NCBI GenBank assembly: GCA_029010575.1
Contig: JAQXKS010000017.1
Location: 1 to 64,000 of the forward strand
Source of the DNA: Bacteroidales bacterium
GTDB lineage: Bacteria > Bacteroidota > Bacteroidia > Bacteroidales > UBA932
DNA length: 64,000 nt
Direction: 5' to 3'
Below the pieces are notes generated by a model. The model worked only from the letters and a program-made list of their open reading frames with translations. It was not told the DNA's origin and made no database searches. The translations under genes and the position numbers were made by a program. The stretch's first letter is position 1. Each line of letters starts with the position of its first letter. Below, piece after piece: positions 8,096-18,923 of the stretch.

Positions 8096-9355
8096 TTAAC
8101 CTCCGAAGTTATCGAACAGGATATTTTCAGGAGGAACTCCGAGACTGTCGAGCAAGTTTACAACGCTCTGGGTCATCATTGGAGGTCCGCACATCAGGTA
8201 GAGTGCATCTTCGGGAGCTTCGTGGTTCTTCAGATATGTTTCGAACAGAACGTTGTGAACGAAGCCTGCCACGTAAGGAACTCCTGCCTTATCTGCTTCG
8301 GGATCCTGTCTGTCGAGTGCAAGATGGAACTTGAAGTTGGGGAAGTTGTTTTCGATTGCATGGTAGTCATCGAGATAGAATGCCTCTTTGAGACTTCTTG
8401 CACCGTAGAAGAAGTTGACTTTTCTGCTGGTCTTTTCAGTGTGGAAGAGGTGCATGATGTGGCTTCTCATAGGAGCCATGCCGGCACCACCACCGATGAA
8501 GATGAGTTCCTGATCTGCAGGGAGGTTGTCAGGGAGGAAGAATTCTCCGTAAGGACCTGAGATCATTACCTTGTCACCGGGCTTGAGTGAGTAGATGTAA
8601 GATGAACATACACCGGGGTTGACATTTTCAAACTTGCGGGTCTCTCTGTTCAAAGGAGGAGTTGCAATACGTACGTTGAGTTTGATGATGTCGCCCTCTG
8701 CAGGGTAGCAGGCCATTGAGTATGCGCGAAGGGTAGGGGTGGTGTTGACCATCTTGAGGTCACGCATTCCCATCTTCTGCCAATCTTCGCAGAACTGTTC
8801 GTCTACATCTATATCTTTATAGTCAACGGTGATTGCAGGTACATCCACCTGGATATATCCGCCTGAACGGAAGTTGAGGTGTTCACCTTCGGGGAGTTTA
8901 ACTACAAACTCTTTGATGAATGTTGCAACATTATGGTTCGATACTACTTCACATTCCCATTTCTTCACGCTGAGTGCTGATTCGGGAACGATGATTTTCA
9001 TATCTTCCTTGACCTTAACCTGACAGCCGAGTCTCCAGTTGTCGGCAATCTGTTTACGGTTGAAGAAACCTACCTCTGTAGGGAGAATGGTGCCTCCGCC
9101 TTCAGGAACGCGGCATTTGCACTGACCACATGCTCCCTTTCCACCACAGGCTGAAGGAAGGAATATTTTGTTTTCTGCAAGTGTGGCAAGAAGGTTTCCG
9201 CCAGGGGTAACCTCAAGCTCCTTGCTTCCGTTGTTGATATCGATCTTGACTGAACCGGATGGGGTAATCTTCGCCTTTACGAAAAGAAGAAGTGCCACCA
9301 GGACAAGCGTTATGCTCAAGCATGCAGCAATTGCTGCGATAATTGTCATTGTCAT
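8096..9355 (-). CDS. nqrF: Na+-translocating NADH:quinone reductase subunit F
   Basis: 2Fe-2S motif CGGKGACGQCKC; FAD/NAD reductase RAYSMACYPAE, GGGAGMAPMRSH. Confidence 0.95.
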   Translation of the reverse strand: MTMTIIAAIAACLSITLVLVALLLFVKAKITPSGSVKIDINNGSKELEVTPGGNLLATLAENKIFLPSACGGKGACGQCKCRVPEGGGTILPTEVGFFNRKQIADNWRLGCQVKVKEDMKIIVPESALSVKKWECEVVSNHNVATFIKEFVVKLPEGEHLNFRSGGYIQVDVPAITVDYKDIDVDEQFCEDWQKMGMRDLKMVNTTPTLRAYSMACYPAEGDIIKLNVRIATPPLNRETRKFENVNPGVCSSYIYSLKPGDKVMISGPYGEFFLPDNLPADQELIFIGGGAGMAPMRSHIMHLFHTEKTSRKVNFFYGARSLKEAFYLDDYHAIENNFPNFKFHLALDRQDPEADKAGVPYVAGFVHNVLFETYLKNHEAPEDALYLMCGPPMMTQSVVNLLDSLGVPPENILFDNFGG

Positions 9356-9374
9356 AATTAACAGTCTCCTTTCA

Positions 9375-9983
9375 TTAAAGTTGAATACCCATAAATGTCA
9401 TGAATGCTATGCCCATAAGACCTACTGTAATGAATGTAATACCGAGTCCTTTGAGCGGTTTGGGAACATTTGAGTAGGTGATTTTTTCCCTGATTGCAGC
9501 CAGTGCCACGATAGCGAGGAACCAGCCGATACCGGAACCCAAAGCGTAAACCGCTGCTTCACCGATGTTGGCAAAGTCTCTCTCCTGCATGAAGAGCGAA
9601 CCACCGAGGATTGCACAGTTTACAGCGATAAGGGGAAGGAAGATTCCAAGCTGTGAGTAGAGCGCCGGAGCAAATTTTTCAACTACCATCTCTACAATCT
9701 GGACGATTGCTGCAATAACTGCAATAAAGAGAATGTAGCTTAGGAAGCTCAAGTCGGCTTGGGGAAGTCCAGCCCAAGCAAGAGCTCCGGGTTTAAGAAC
9801 AAACTCGTTAAGCAGGTAGTTTATAGGGAGTGTAACCAAGAGAACAAAGATAACAGCAAGACCCAAACCGGTGGCTGTCTTCACATTCTTTGATACCGCT
9901 AGGTATGAACACATACCGAGAAAATAGGCGAATATCATATTGTCAACGAAAATTGACTTTACGAACAAACTTATGTATTCCAT
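9375..9983 (-). CDS. nqrE: Na+-translocating NADH:quinone reductase subunit E
   Basis: [30 protein letters not shown]; position in nqr order. Confidence 0.95.
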   Translation of the reverse strand: MEYISLFVKSIFVDNMIFAYFLGMCSYLAVSKNVKTATGLGLAVIFVLLVTLPINYLLNEFVLKPGALAWAGLPQADLSFLSYILFIAVIAAIVQIVEMVVEKFAPALYSQLGIFLPLIAVNCAILGGSLFMQERDFANIGEAAVYALGSGIGWFLAIVALAAIREKITYSNVPKPLKGLGITFITVGLMGIAFMTFMGIQL

Positions 9984-10002
9984 AACTGATTTGAGTTAGT
10001 TG

Positions 10003-10626
10003 TTATTTATCCTGAAGGTCTTTTTGTATACTTCTTTGTACCCAAATGATGCATCCCAAAAGGATCAACGCCATAGGGGGAAGAATCATAAGACCATTGT
10101 TTGCATAGCCCATTTCATAGAATGATTCGGGGATGATTCTGAATCCGAAGAGGGTTCCTGAACCAAAAAGTTCCCTGAAGAATGCAACTATGATGAGTAC
10201 CAATCCGTAACCTGCACCGTTTCCAAGACCGTCGATGAATGATGCCCATGGCTTGTTTCCAAGTGCGAATGCTTCGATACGTCCCATTACAATACAGTTG
10301 GTGATGATAAGTCCGATATAGACTGAAAGTGTCTTGCTGACACTGTAAGCGAACGCCTTGAGTACCTGGTCTACGAGGATTACCATCAAAGCTACGATTA
10401 CCAATTGTACGATGATACGTATACGGTTAGGAATGGTGTTTCTCAGAAGAGATGCGACAAGGCTCGAGAGTGCTGTAACCACGATTACAGAGAGAGCCAT
10501 CACAAATGCCCCTTTAAGCTGAACAGTTACAGCAAGTGAAGAGCAAATTCCCAATACAAGTACTGAGATAGGATTGCCCTTGAATATGGGGTTCAATAAT
10601 GTTTCCTTCAAATTTATATCTTTCAT
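10003..10626 (-). CDS. nqrD: Na+-translocating NADH:quinone reductase subunit D
   Basis: [30 protein letters not shown]; RnfE/NqrD-like. Confidence 0.95.
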   Translation of the reverse strand: MKDINLKETLLNPIFKGNPISVLVLGICSSLAVTVQLKGAFVMALSVIVVTALSSLVASLLRNTIPNRIRIIVQLVIVALMVILVDQVLKAFAYSVSKTLSVYIGLIITNCIVMGRIEAFALGNKPWASFIDGLGNGAGYGLVLIIVAFFRELFGSGTLFGFRIIPESFYEMGYANNGLMILPPMALILLGCIIWVQRSIQKDLQDK

Positions 10627-10638
10627 TTCTGTTCCTCC

Positions 10639-11439
10639 TTATTCTTCCTCTATTGTGACAGCAGGAGTGCTGACCCTGTTGTTGTTAAAGTAGGGTATGT
10701 AGAGATTCAGCCAGTTGTAGAGAGTGGTCTGAAGAGCCGTAGAAGTGATGGTACCACCGCTGATGGCGTCTACAGCATTGCGGTCATCTTTGTCAGCTCC
10801 TCCTTTAACGACCTTGATACTTACGAACTTTCCGCTATTGTTTCTAATCTGTTCGCCGTCAAACTGGTCGCTGAATTTGAGGTTTGCTATTTCAGCACCA
10901 AGACCAGGAGTCTCTCCCTTGTGGTCGAAAATGGCTCCCTTGACTGTGTTGAGATCCTCTTCGAATGCGATATATCCCCAGATAGGGCCCCACAGACCTG
11001 CTCCATAGCAAGGAACTACGGGAATATCTTTGCCATTTACATTGAAGATATAGACAGGAAGTCTTAGATCATCCAGCAATTTTGTATCACCGGACTGAAT
11101 TTTCTTGATAATGTCATTTTGCGCCTTGAGGTCACTCTGGGTATAGATCTGAATATTTCCGGCATCTGTGCTCAGAGTGCCTTTGACTTCTCCTTTGCCG
11201 TTTACAAGAATGGCTGACTTGATAGAAGAACTATAGGTCTTCATCACCTCTTCATTGCTCATCTTGGCATCCGGAGTCGATATCTCAGCTGCGACGAGGA
11301 CTTTGCTGATAGTCTCTACTTTGACATTTGTATCCTGAAGTGGCTTGAGAGACATTGCTGCAAAAGCAAGTACTGCGGCAACCACTATAACCAGAATCGC
11401 AGAATAGATGACAGTGTATGTGTTGCTGTTTGTATTCAT
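10639..11439 (-). CDS. nqrC: Na+-translocating NADH:quinone reductase subunit C
   Basis: FMN-binding threonine region DAISGGTITSTALQ; GETPGLGAEI. Confidence 0.95.
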   Translation of the reverse strand: MNTNSNTYTVIYSAILVIVVAAVLAFAAMSLKPLQDTNVKVETISKVLVAAEISTPDAKMSNEEVMKTYSSSIKSAILVNGKGEVKGTLSTDAGNIQIYTQSDLKAQNDIIKKIQSGDTKLLDDLRLPVYIFNVNGKDIPVVPCYGAGLWGPIWGYIAFEEDLNTVKGAIFDHKGETPGLGAEIANLKFSDQFDGEQIRNNSGKFVSIKVVKGGADKDDRNAVDAISGGTITSTALQTTLYNWLNLYIPYFNNNRVSTPAVTIEEE

Positions 11440-11444
11440 ATCCG

Positions 11445-12551
11445 TTATTTTTCTATTGTAGCCCTTTTTAATCTTCTCTTAATGTTGGAGCTTACTACGT
11501 AATGGTCAATAAGCGGTGCAAATGTGTTCATCAGCAGAATTGCGAGCATCATTCCTTCGGGGTAACCTGGGTTGAACAGTCTCACGATTACTGTCAGGGC
11601 TCCAATAAGGAAACCGTAAATCCATTTGCCTGTTTCAGTCTGTGCGGAGGTTACAGGATCTGTAGCCATAAATACAGTACCGAATGCGAAACCACCCATA
11701 ATAAGGTGCTGCCATGCGGGGATAGCAAGGTATGTTCCCGGTTCTGCAAATGCATTTCCGAGGTAACCTACTGCAAGAGCTCCTATTACTGATGAAAGCA
11801 TAATTTTCCAGCTGGCAACTCCAAAGTATATGAGGAGGAATGCTCCGATTAGGATTGCAATGGTTGATGTTTCACCAGGACATCCGGGAACTAGTCCTAT
11901 GAACATTTCGAGGGCTGAGTGTGAAAGTGTTCCTGTGGTAGCCTCTGCAAGGGGAGTAGCTCCCGAGAAGCCGTCTACTGCACTCATTCCTGCCACCCAT
12001 ACCTTGTCACCTGACATGTGTGAAGGGTATGAGAAAAATAGAAAAGCACGTGCGATGAGTGCGGGGTTCCATATATTCATACCAGTACCTCCGAATACCT
12101 CCTTACCTATGATTACTGCAAATGCCACAGCTATTGCAAGCATCCAAAGAGGAATTTCGATAGGAACTATAAGGGGAATTATCATACCTGTCACGAGGTA
12201 ACCTTCGTTTACTTCGTGTCCGCGGATCTGTGCCGATGCGAATTCAATTGCAAGACCTACAACGTATGACACTATATATAAAGGTAGAATCTTCAGGATA
12301 CCGTACCATACCATTTCCCAGAAACCCATTCCGGCTCCTGCTGCCAAATTGTGCTGGTATCCGATATTATATACTGCGAAGAGGAGTGTGGGGAGCAGTG
12401 CTACGAGCACAGCAGACATCACTCTTTTAAGGTCGTAACAGTCCCTTACGTGACTGCCGTGACGTGTAACTGTCGCGGGAACGTGAAGGAATGACTGGAA
12501 CGCTTCAATTGTGGAGTCGAAAATCGAACCCTTTTTTTCTTTATTTTCCAT
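11445..12551 (-). CDS. nqrB: Na+-translocating NADH:quinone reductase subunit B
   Basis: DGFSGATPLAEAT; NqrB/RnfD-like membrane protein. Confidence 0.95.
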   Translation of the reverse strand: MENKEKKGSIFDSTIEAFQSFLHVPATVTRHGSHVRDCYDLKRVMSAVLVALLPTLLFAVYNIGYQHNLAAGAGMGFWEMVWYGILKILPLYIVSYVVGLAIEFASAQIRGHEVNEGYLVTGMIIPLIVPIEIPLWMLAIAVAFAVIIGKEVFGGTGMNIWNPALIARAFLFFSYPSHMSGDKVWVAGMSAVDGFSGATPLAEATTGTLSHSALEMFIGLVPGCPGETSTIAILIGAFLLIYFGVASWKIMLSSVIGALAVGYLGNAFAEPGTYLAIPAWQHLIMGGFAFGTVFMATDPVTSAQTETGKWIYGFLIGALTVIVRLFNPGYPEGMMLAILLMNTFAPLIDHYVVSSNIKRRLKRATIEK

Positions 12552-12559
12552 ATTGCTCC

Positions 12560-13939
12560 TTATGCCATTTCTTTAATCATTAGTTCTATGCCTTCAGACA
12601 GAATCTGCTGGAACTCAATCTTTGAAGGGCAGATGTATTCGCAAAGGGCGAGATCTTCTTCTATGACTTCGTAGATGCCCAACTGTTCCATCTTGTCTAT
12701 ATCCTTGGCAAGGATTGCCTTGATGAGGTAGACGGGAAGAATATCCATGGGGAGTACATCTGCGTACTTGTTTGTCAGAACGAATGCTCTTGGACCTCCG
12801 TTGAGGTTGGAGTCCATCTTGTAGCGCTTGCTCGGGGTCAGCCATGAAAAATATGTTTTAGAGAGGCTGAATTTCTTGGGACGGATGATTTTTGCCCATC
12901 CGAAAAGTTCCTTGTAATTTCCTTCAGTTATAAGGGAAATCTGATTGTCATGGAATCCGAGGAAGCCATCCTTTCCGACATTTGTTCCTGTGAGTACATC
13001 TCCACTGATGTATCTGATATCGCAGTTTTCCTGCAGCTTAATAAGATTGTCAGAGGCGGTCAGGTCAGATATATTGCTCAGAGAGAATCCACCTATACAT
13101 CTTACATAGCCAGGATTCTTAACTCTGGGACCTCCAATTGAGATTATCTTGCTATAGTCGCAGATACCTTTTCTGAAGAACCTTCCGATAATGGCAAGGA
13201 ACTGGATGTCTATTGTCCATACTATATCTCCCTTGTTTACAGGACATACATGGTGAATCTGAACACCTACGTTTCCTGCAGGGTGGGGACCATCGAAAAT
13301 GTGGAATTCAACTCCCTTTATTTTGTGGAGAATAGAGCTGGCATGTGTGAGAGCATTAAGTCCAATATGGACTTTGTCAGGAACGATTTTTGACAGTACA
13401 TTGACTGCGGTCTGGATGTTGTCGAAATCGTCTCTGAGAGTGTAGTCATAGTCGGGCGCCAGGGGTGCTGTGCTGAATCCTGAAATGTATATAGCCTTAG
13501 GTTCAACATCAGGCGAGGGTATAATACCATAAGGACGCTGCTGGATACCAGCCCACATACCGCTCTCAAGAAGAAGTTCTTTTGCCTGTTCAGGTGTGAG
13601 AGATTCAATCGAAGGAACATCGAATTTACGGTACTCATTCTGTGAGTCTGCCTTAATTCTGACTTCGAGGAGTTTTCTCTTCTCTCCTCTTACAATTTCA
13701 GAAACGACACCGCTGACAGGTGAGGTAAATTTGATTTCCGGACGTTGTTTGTCTATGAAGATGGGAGTTCCGGCCAAAACCGCATCTCCCTCCCTAACGA
13801 CAAGTTTCGGAATCAATCCCTTGAAGTCGGTCGGTTTCAAAGCATAAGTTTCTGAAACTATACTTTTAATGATTTGAGGCTGAGGTACTCCGTCAATAGG
13901 AATATTCAGTCCTTTTCTTAATTTTATATAGTTTACCAT
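12560..13939 (-). CDS. nqrA: Na+-translocating NADH:quinone reductase subunit A
   Basis: KGLNIPIDGVPQPQI; VREGDAVLAGTPIFIDK; first gene of the nqr operon. Confidence 0.95.
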   Translation of the reverse strand: MVNYIKLRKGLNIPIDGVPQPQIIKSIVSETYALKPTDFKGLIPKLVVREGDAVLAGTPIFIDKQRPEIKFTSPVSGVVSEIVRGEKRKLLEVRIKADSQNEYRKFDVPSIESLTPEQAKELLLESGMWAGIQQRPYGIIPSPDVEPKAIYISGFSTAPLAPDYDYTLRDDFDNIQTAVNVLSKIVPDKVHIGLNALTHASSILHKIKGVEFHIFDGPHPAGNVGVQIHHVCPVNKGDIVWTIDIQFLAIIGRFFRKGICDYSKIISIGGPRVKNPGYVRCIGGFSLSNISDLTASDNLIKLQENCDIRYISGDVLTGTNVGKDGFLGFHDNQISLITEGNYKELFGWAKIIRPKKFSLSKTYFSWLTPSKRYKMDSNLNGGPRAFVLTNKYADVLPMDILPVYLIKAILAKDIDKMEQLGIYEVIEEDLALCEYICPSKIEFQQILSEGIELMIKEMA

Positions 13940-13959
13940 ATCCTTTATGAATTTGCGCG

Positions 13960-13967
13960 CAAATATA
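13960..13967 (-). promoter_or_regulatory. Candidate Bacteroidetes -7 box upstream of nqrA
   Basis: Minus-strand TATATTTG; -33 element not clear. Confidence 0.4.
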
Positions 13968-14010
13968 CTAAAAAAGATTATTACTTTTGTGCTCCAAAAT
14001 TAAAAGAAAT

Positions 14011-16296
14011 ATGATAGATTTGTGTGGACTGAATAATGTTCAGAGTGAAGCTGTTAGAAGTATTGACGGACCGAACCTCATTATAGCTGGTGCCGGATCC
14101 GGTAAAACACGAGTACTTACCTATAAGATTGCATACATGCTTGATAATGGTGTGAAACCTTCTGAAATCATGGCACTTACATTTACCAATAAGGCCGCAG
14201 GTCAGATGAAGACGAGGATTGCGGAGCTTGTAGGGTCACAAAAAGCAGCCAGACTCCGGATGGGAACATTCCATTCGATATTCGCAAGAATTCTCAGGGA
14301 ATATGCCGACCTGCTTGGTTTTCCCAAGAATTTCACCATTTATGACACCTCTGATTCGAAGAATGCCATAAGGCATTGCATAAAGGAACTTAAGCTGGAT
14401 GAGAAGACTTACAAGCCGGGTCTTGTCCTCTCCCGCATCTCTTCTGCCAAGAACCATCTGGCCACTGCCGCAAATTATATGAATAGCCCATCGGCTATCG
14501 ATAAAGATCGCTCTTGTGGAAGGGAAAAGATCTGTGAAATATACAGTATGTATGCCAATAAGTGTAAAAAAGAGGGTGTTATGGATTTTGATGACATCCT
14601 GCTTTACATGAATATCCTACTTAGAGATTTTCCTCAAGTCACGGAAAAATTGCAGTCTGAGATTTCGTACATTCTGGTAGATGAGTATCAGGATACCAAT
14701 ACAGCTCAGTATTACATCGTTCGCAAACTCGCCCAGAAGCACCAGAATATTACAGTAGTGGGGGATGATTCACAGAGCATATATGCATTCAGGGGGGCGA
14801 AGATTGATAATATAATCAACTTCAAGAAAAGGGATTATCCTCAGGCAAAGACATTCCGATTGGAACAGAACTATCGTTCTACACAGACCATTGTCAATGC
14901 TGCTAACTCCCTCATAGCCAATAATGAAAATAGACTTCCAAAGTCATGTTTCTCTCAGGGTGAACAGGGAGAGAAGATAGGTCTTATGCCATGTAGCAGT
15001 GATAGGGAGGAGGCTCAGTCAGTAGTCAGTGCAATATCAAAGAAAATATATGAAAACAAGGCACCATACAACGCCTTCGCCATTCTATACAGGACCAATT
15101 CCCAGTCAAGGGTTCTTGAAGAGGCTTTGAGAAAGAGAAATTTTCCATACAAAATATACGCTGGTCACTCATTTTATGAAAGAAAGGAGGTCAAAGATCT
15201 TTTGGCATACCTTCGCCTCATCCTTAATCGTAACGACGATGAGGCTTTCGGCAGAGTGATAAATTACCCTCCGAGGAAGATCGGAGATACTACTCTCGAA
15301 CGTCTCAGAAACGCTGCACAGACAGAACATGTCTCAATGCTTGATGCCCTGAGACTTCCCAATCTGGAGTCGTACGATATAAAGAACGCTACCAGTGCGA
15401 GACTTGTTCAATTTGCTGATATGATGGACCTGTTTGCAACGATGGCAGATACCACAGATGCTTATGAACTGGTCCTTACAATTATGAAAAGCAGCGGCCT
15501 TAAGAGACATCTTGAGGAAGATTTTACCATTGAAGGTACAACGAGGCTGCAGAATGTGATGGAGCTTCTCAACGGTGTCAAGGAGTTTGTAGAGAAAGAG
15601 AATGAAATCCTCAAAGAGCTGGGTCGATCTGACGAGAAGGTACTCCTGAGTGCTTTTATGGAAAATGTCTCTCTGATGACAGATTCAGACAAGGATGATG
15701 ACAATCCTGATGACAATAACAAAATCCATCTGATGACCGTCCACTCATCCAAAGGGCTTGAGTTCCCTTATGTATATATAGTCGGTATGGAAGAGAACCT
15801 CTTCCCTTCACAGATGTCGCAGATGGAGGTCAATGGAGTGGAGGAAGAGAGAAGGCTTTTTTACGTCGCTCTTACAAGGGCTGAAAAGTATCTGAATCTC
15901 TCTTATGCCAAATCAAGATTCATTAATGGAAACCTCGTAAATACTTCTCCAAGCAGGTTTTTGGAAGAGATAGGCGAAGAGTATCTGGAAGATTCGCCTG
16001 TCAGGTCTATGTTCCCTAAAAGGCAGAAGGAGGAGAGGCCGATACGTTATACCCCTGATCCTACCAAACTTGTAAGGATGGATAGTGCTCAGGCAAAGTC
16101 ATCTCAGGAGGATTCCTCGCAAGTTTCATCTTCAGAACTTAAGCCCGGGGATAAGGTGCTTCATGGAGTATTCGGAGATGGTGAAATCATTGCAATGGAG
16201 GGAATAGGCCCCCAAGCTAAGGCAACTGTAAACTTCAAGAAGGCGGGAAAGAAGGTTCTTCTGATGAAATTTGCAAAATTGACAAAGCTATCTTGA
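14011..16296 (+). CDS. UvrD/PcrA-type superfamily I DNA helicase (ORF track start 13987)
   Basis: IIAGAGSGKTRVLTYK; LVDEYQDTNTAQY; VGDDSQSIYAFRGA; MTVHSSKGLEFPYV; VALTRAEKYL. Confidence 0.95.
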   Translation: MIDLCGLNNVQSEAVRSIDGPNLIIAGAGSGKTRVLTYKIAYMLDNGVKPSEIMALTFTNKAAGQMKTRIAELVGSQKAARLRMGTFHSIFARILREYADLLGFPKNFTIYDTSDSKNAIRHCIKELKLDEKTYKPGLVLSRISSAKNHLATAANYMNSPSAIDKDRSCGREKICEIYSMYANKCKKEGVMDFDDILLYMNILLRDFPQVTEKLQSEISYILVDEYQDTNTAQYYIVRKLAQKHQNITVVGDDSQSIYAFRGAKIDNIINFKKRDYPQAKTFRLEQNYRSTQTIVNAANSLIANNENRLPKSCFSQGEQGEKIGLMPCSSDREEAQSVVSAISKKIYENKAPYNAFAILYRTNSQSRVLEEALRKRNFPYKIYAGHSFYERKEVKDLLAYLRLILNRNDDEAFGRVINYPPRKIGDTTLERLRNAAQTEHVSMLDALRLPNLESYDIKNATSARLVQFADMMDLFATMADTTDAYELVLTIMKSSGLKRHLEEDFTIEGTTRLQNVMELLNGVKEFVEKENEILKELGRSDEKVLLSAFMENVSLMTDSDKDDDNPDDNNKIHLMTVHSSKGLEFPYVYIVGMEENLFPSQMSQMEVNGVEEERRLFYVALTRAEKYLNLSYAKSRFINGNLVNTSPSRFLEEIGEEYLEDSPVRSMFPKRQKEERPIRYTPDPTKLVRMDSAQAKSSQEDSSQVSSSELKPGDKVLHGVFGDGEIIAMEGIGPQAKATVNFKKAGKKVLLMKFAKLTKLS

Positions 16297-16344
16297 TTAT
16301 TTTGTAAAAAAATTGATAAAAATTGTAAAAATAATGTAATAAAA

Positions 16345-16375
16345 TTTGCAAGTAGAAGAAAAATGTCTATATTTG
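16345..16375 (+). promoter_or_regulatory. Bacteroidetes-type promoter TTTG-N19-TATATTTG
   Basis: TTTG at 16345-16348 and TATATTTG at 16368-16375; upstream of the DUF4493-like gene. Confidence 0.6.
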
Positions 16376-16412
16376 TGCAAGTTTTTCATAGTTTAAGTTT
16401 AGGTTAAGTAGA

Positions 16413-16441
16413 GGGGCAGTCCGACAGTGTCGGGTTGCCCC
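16413..16441 (+). other. Strong hairpin in the leader of the 16525 gene
   Basis: GGGGCAGTCCGACAGTGTCGGGTTGCCCC, about 13 bp stem including two G-T wobbles; no T tract. Confidence 0.55.
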
Positions 16442-16524
16442 TTGAAAATTTACGGAATAGGACCTCTTCCGCGTATACTCTCTCTCTTTTTTATAGCTTA
16501 GCTGCTGTTTTTAAAATATCATAT

Positions 16525-17595
16525 ATGAGAAACAGTAGTGTGATTCTGGCAGTATTGTTTGTGCTGTCGCTGGTGACGGTCTCCTGCAATGAGAGACCAG
16601 GTAGAGGAGAGGCGGTTATTACTCTTTCTCTCTCCTCAGATTACTCCTTCCCCTTTTTAAATTCTATTACCAAATCTGTTGCCCTTCCTGATACCAATGA
16701 CTTTATTCTCACCGTGAGGGGCTCGGAAGGAAATCTTGTTTATAATGGCCATTACGGCAAAAAACCGGACAAATTTACCCTTCCTCCAGGCTCTTACGAG
16801 TTTGAACTGCTTTCGGGATATTTTCCGGCCCCATGCTTTGACACGCCGCAGTTCGGAGATACCAGGACAATTTTTGTTAATTCTGGTGACCAGACAGCAC
16901 TCACCTTTAGGTGCTTTCAGGTAAATAGTGGATGTAGGCTTATCTTTGACAAATCGTTCAAAGATCGTTTCTATGGTGCATTAGTGGCTATCATTCAGGA
17001 CGGATATGTGCTGGAATATCCTTTCTCGGAGAGTCGGTATGCCTATTTCTCTCCTGGAATTATTAGAGTTGTTCTCAATATCGACGGGGTAGAGGTACCT
17101 TTGCTGACAAGAAATTTAAGCCAGTCGCAGATGCTTTCAATAAGGCTGTTGGCTTCTAATACCACGGATAGCCATTTCAAGGTCGATATTGATACCTCCA
17201 GATACTGGCTTTGTGAAGATGTCATATATGGGACCGGCAACGACGGCTCTTCTATTGAAAATGCACTTTCAGTGGATGAAATACCGCTCTTTTTGGGTGC
17301 GGAGAATGTCTGGATTCAAGGGTATATAGTTGGCGGTGATGTTACCGCGTCGGCAGTGGTGACAGAACCTCCATTTTCAAAATCCTCACATATAGCCATC
17401 GCTTCGCATCAGTACATAGAGGGGAGAGATGAGTGTGCGGCAGTGGAACTGCTCTCTTCTTCCGGGGTAAGGGATGAACTTAACCTTGTAGAAAATCCTT
17501 CCCTTTTAGGTAGGACTGTCTACGTAAAGGGAAGGATTGTAAATTACTTCGGTTATCCCGGAGTCAAAGGTGTAAAAGAGTTCTATTTGCCTTAA
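16525..17595 (+). CDS. Secreted lipoprotein, DUF4493/DUF6359-like (ORF track start 16435)
   Basis: Lipoprotein signal MRNSSVILAVLFVLSLVTVSCNE; TLPPGSYEFELLSG; C-terminal OB-like VWIQGYIVGG...VYVKGRIVNYFG. Confidence 0.7.
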   Translation: MRNSSVILAVLFVLSLVTVSCNERPGRGEAVITLSLSSDYSFPFLNSITKSVALPDTNDFILTVRGSEGNLVYNGHYGKKPDKFTLPPGSYEFELLSGYFPAPCFDTPQFGDTRTIFVNSGDQTALTFRCFQVNSGCRLIFDKSFKDRFYGALVAIIQDGYVLEYPFSESRYAYFSPGIIRVVLNIDGVEVPLLTRNLSQSQMLSIRLLASNTTDSHFKVDIDTSRYWLCEDVIYGTGNDGSSIENALSVDEIPLFLGAENVWIQGYIVGGDVTASAVVTEPPFSKSSHIAIASHQYIEGRDECAAVELLSSSGVRDELNLVENPSLLGRTVYVKGRIVNYFGYPGVKGVKEFYLP

Positions 17596-18866
17596 GGCGC
17601 AGAGGTGAAGAACTCTTTGGTAACTGCTGTTGTAGGTCCTTCATCGAAACCGAATATGATAATGCAATATTCGGTTTCAGGTTCACCTACAGGGAGTTCG
17701 AAATCCTTTGAACCGTTATGGAAGTAGTCCGGATAACTGCCTGTTACATCGATGAGTTTCCTGATGAGATCTTCGTCATTGGAGAATTTATCTACGAATG
17801 TCTTTTGCTGTGCTGTGATATAGTATCTGTCATCATTTGCAGTAGCAAGATGGAAATTGACATATCCTGATTTCGTAGTGATATTCTCGATTTTGAAGGT
17901 ATTGTCAGATGGTGTTGGAGAGGTTGTCTTTACAGAATTCTTGAAGAGTTGTGTGGTCACCTCTGCATCCAGCGTAAGGCCGAACGCATACGCTGAATAT
18001 TCGGTATCCCACATGAGGCTTCTGTAGAATTCAGAGCTTGAGAATGTTTTCCTTCCCATGACCAGAAGCTGTTCGAGAGCCTCTGCGAGTGTCATCTCAT
18101 AAGCTGTAGCGAGGTACTGGTACCAATCGAGTTCCTGTTTGAATACAGCCTGCTCTCCTCCTTTGTCTAGCAGTGAGTCCAGATCGTGTCTGGAAAGAAG
18201 ACCTGCGGCAAAATGCTCGTCATTGACAGTGGGGGTGTAAATTATGGAGTCAATGGAGACACCCTTCACGCCTTCAAAGGCTATGGATATTCCAAGCTCA
18301 TCTGAAACGGTCACTTCGCATAATCCTTTGATACCGTCTGTTTCGGCAATGATGTAACATTCTCCGAGAGATTTGCCACTTACCACACCTGTCTGTGAGA
18401 CGGTGGCAATGGCTTCATCTGACGAACTCCATTTGAAAACCGCATCGGTGTGTTGGGGAACTGTGACTGCACTGAGTTGGAACTCTCCGTCAGGGGCAAT
18501 CATGATTGATTCTGGGGTTATGACTACACTTGTGATATCTGTTGTCACATCCACTTCGCATCTGGCCTTGAGTCCGTTTTCTGAGGTAGCAGTAATCAAT
18601 GCGTATCCTGATCCGACAGCTGTTACTGTGCCTTCTGTTACAGTAGCGACTTCTGTATTATCGCTGCTCCATTCTACCTTTTCTGGAGCAGAGCCTTCAG
18701 GTAGGAACTTTACTTCAATCGTAGCGTCGCTTCCTTTAATGAGTGTAAGAGATGTAGGGTTTAGGGTAATGGAAGTTGCTTTGTCTCCTCCTGTACTGTT
18801 AGTCCTGTCGCAGGAAGAGAAAATCATTGTAATAATTACAGTGAAAAATAATATACTGCGTTTCAT
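17592..18866 (-). CDS. BIG2 (Ig-like) repeat surface lipoprotein, paralog 1
   Basis: Lipobox IFSSCD; two BIG2-like repeats (VEWSSDNTEVATVTEGTVTAVGSGYALITATS; FKWSSSDEAIATVSQTGVVSGKSLGECYIIAE). Confidence 0.85.
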   Translation of the reverse strand: MKRSILFFTVIITMIFSSCDRTNSTGGDKATSITLNPTSLTLIKGSDATIEVKFLPEGSAPEKVEWSSDNTEVATVTEGTVTAVGSGYALITATSENGLKARCEVDVTTDITSVVITPESIMIAPDGEFQLSAVTVPQHTDAVFKWSSSDEAIATVSQTGVVSGKSLGECYIIAETDGIKGLCEVTVSDELGISIAFEGVKGVSIDSIIYTPTVNDEHFAAGLLSRHDLDSLLDKGGEQAVFKQELDWYQYLATAYEMTLAEALEQLLVMGRKTFSSSEFYRSLMWDTEYSAYAFGLTLDAEVTTQLFKNSVKTTSPTPSDNTFKIENITTKSGYVNFHLATANDDRYYITAQQKTFVDKFSNDEDLIRKLIDVTGSYPDYFHNGSKDFELPVGEPETEYCIIIFGFDEGPTTAVTKEFFTSAP

Positions 18867-18883
18867 TAAATAAATATGTTAAA

Positions 18884-18915
18884 ACAGCAGGTTAAGATTA
18901 GTATTAACCTGCTGT
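18884..18915 (-). terminator. Hairpin between the two BIG2 lipoprotein genes
   Basis: ACAGCAGGTTAA...TTAACCTGCTGT followed on the minus strand by a T-rich stretch. Confidence 0.7.
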
Positions 18916-18923
18916 AAAATTAT

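Noticed and set aside
18373-18873. 166-aa plus-strand ORF
   Set aside because: Antisense to a BIG2 lipoprotein; Ser/Thr/Val-rich translation is expected from the complementary strand.
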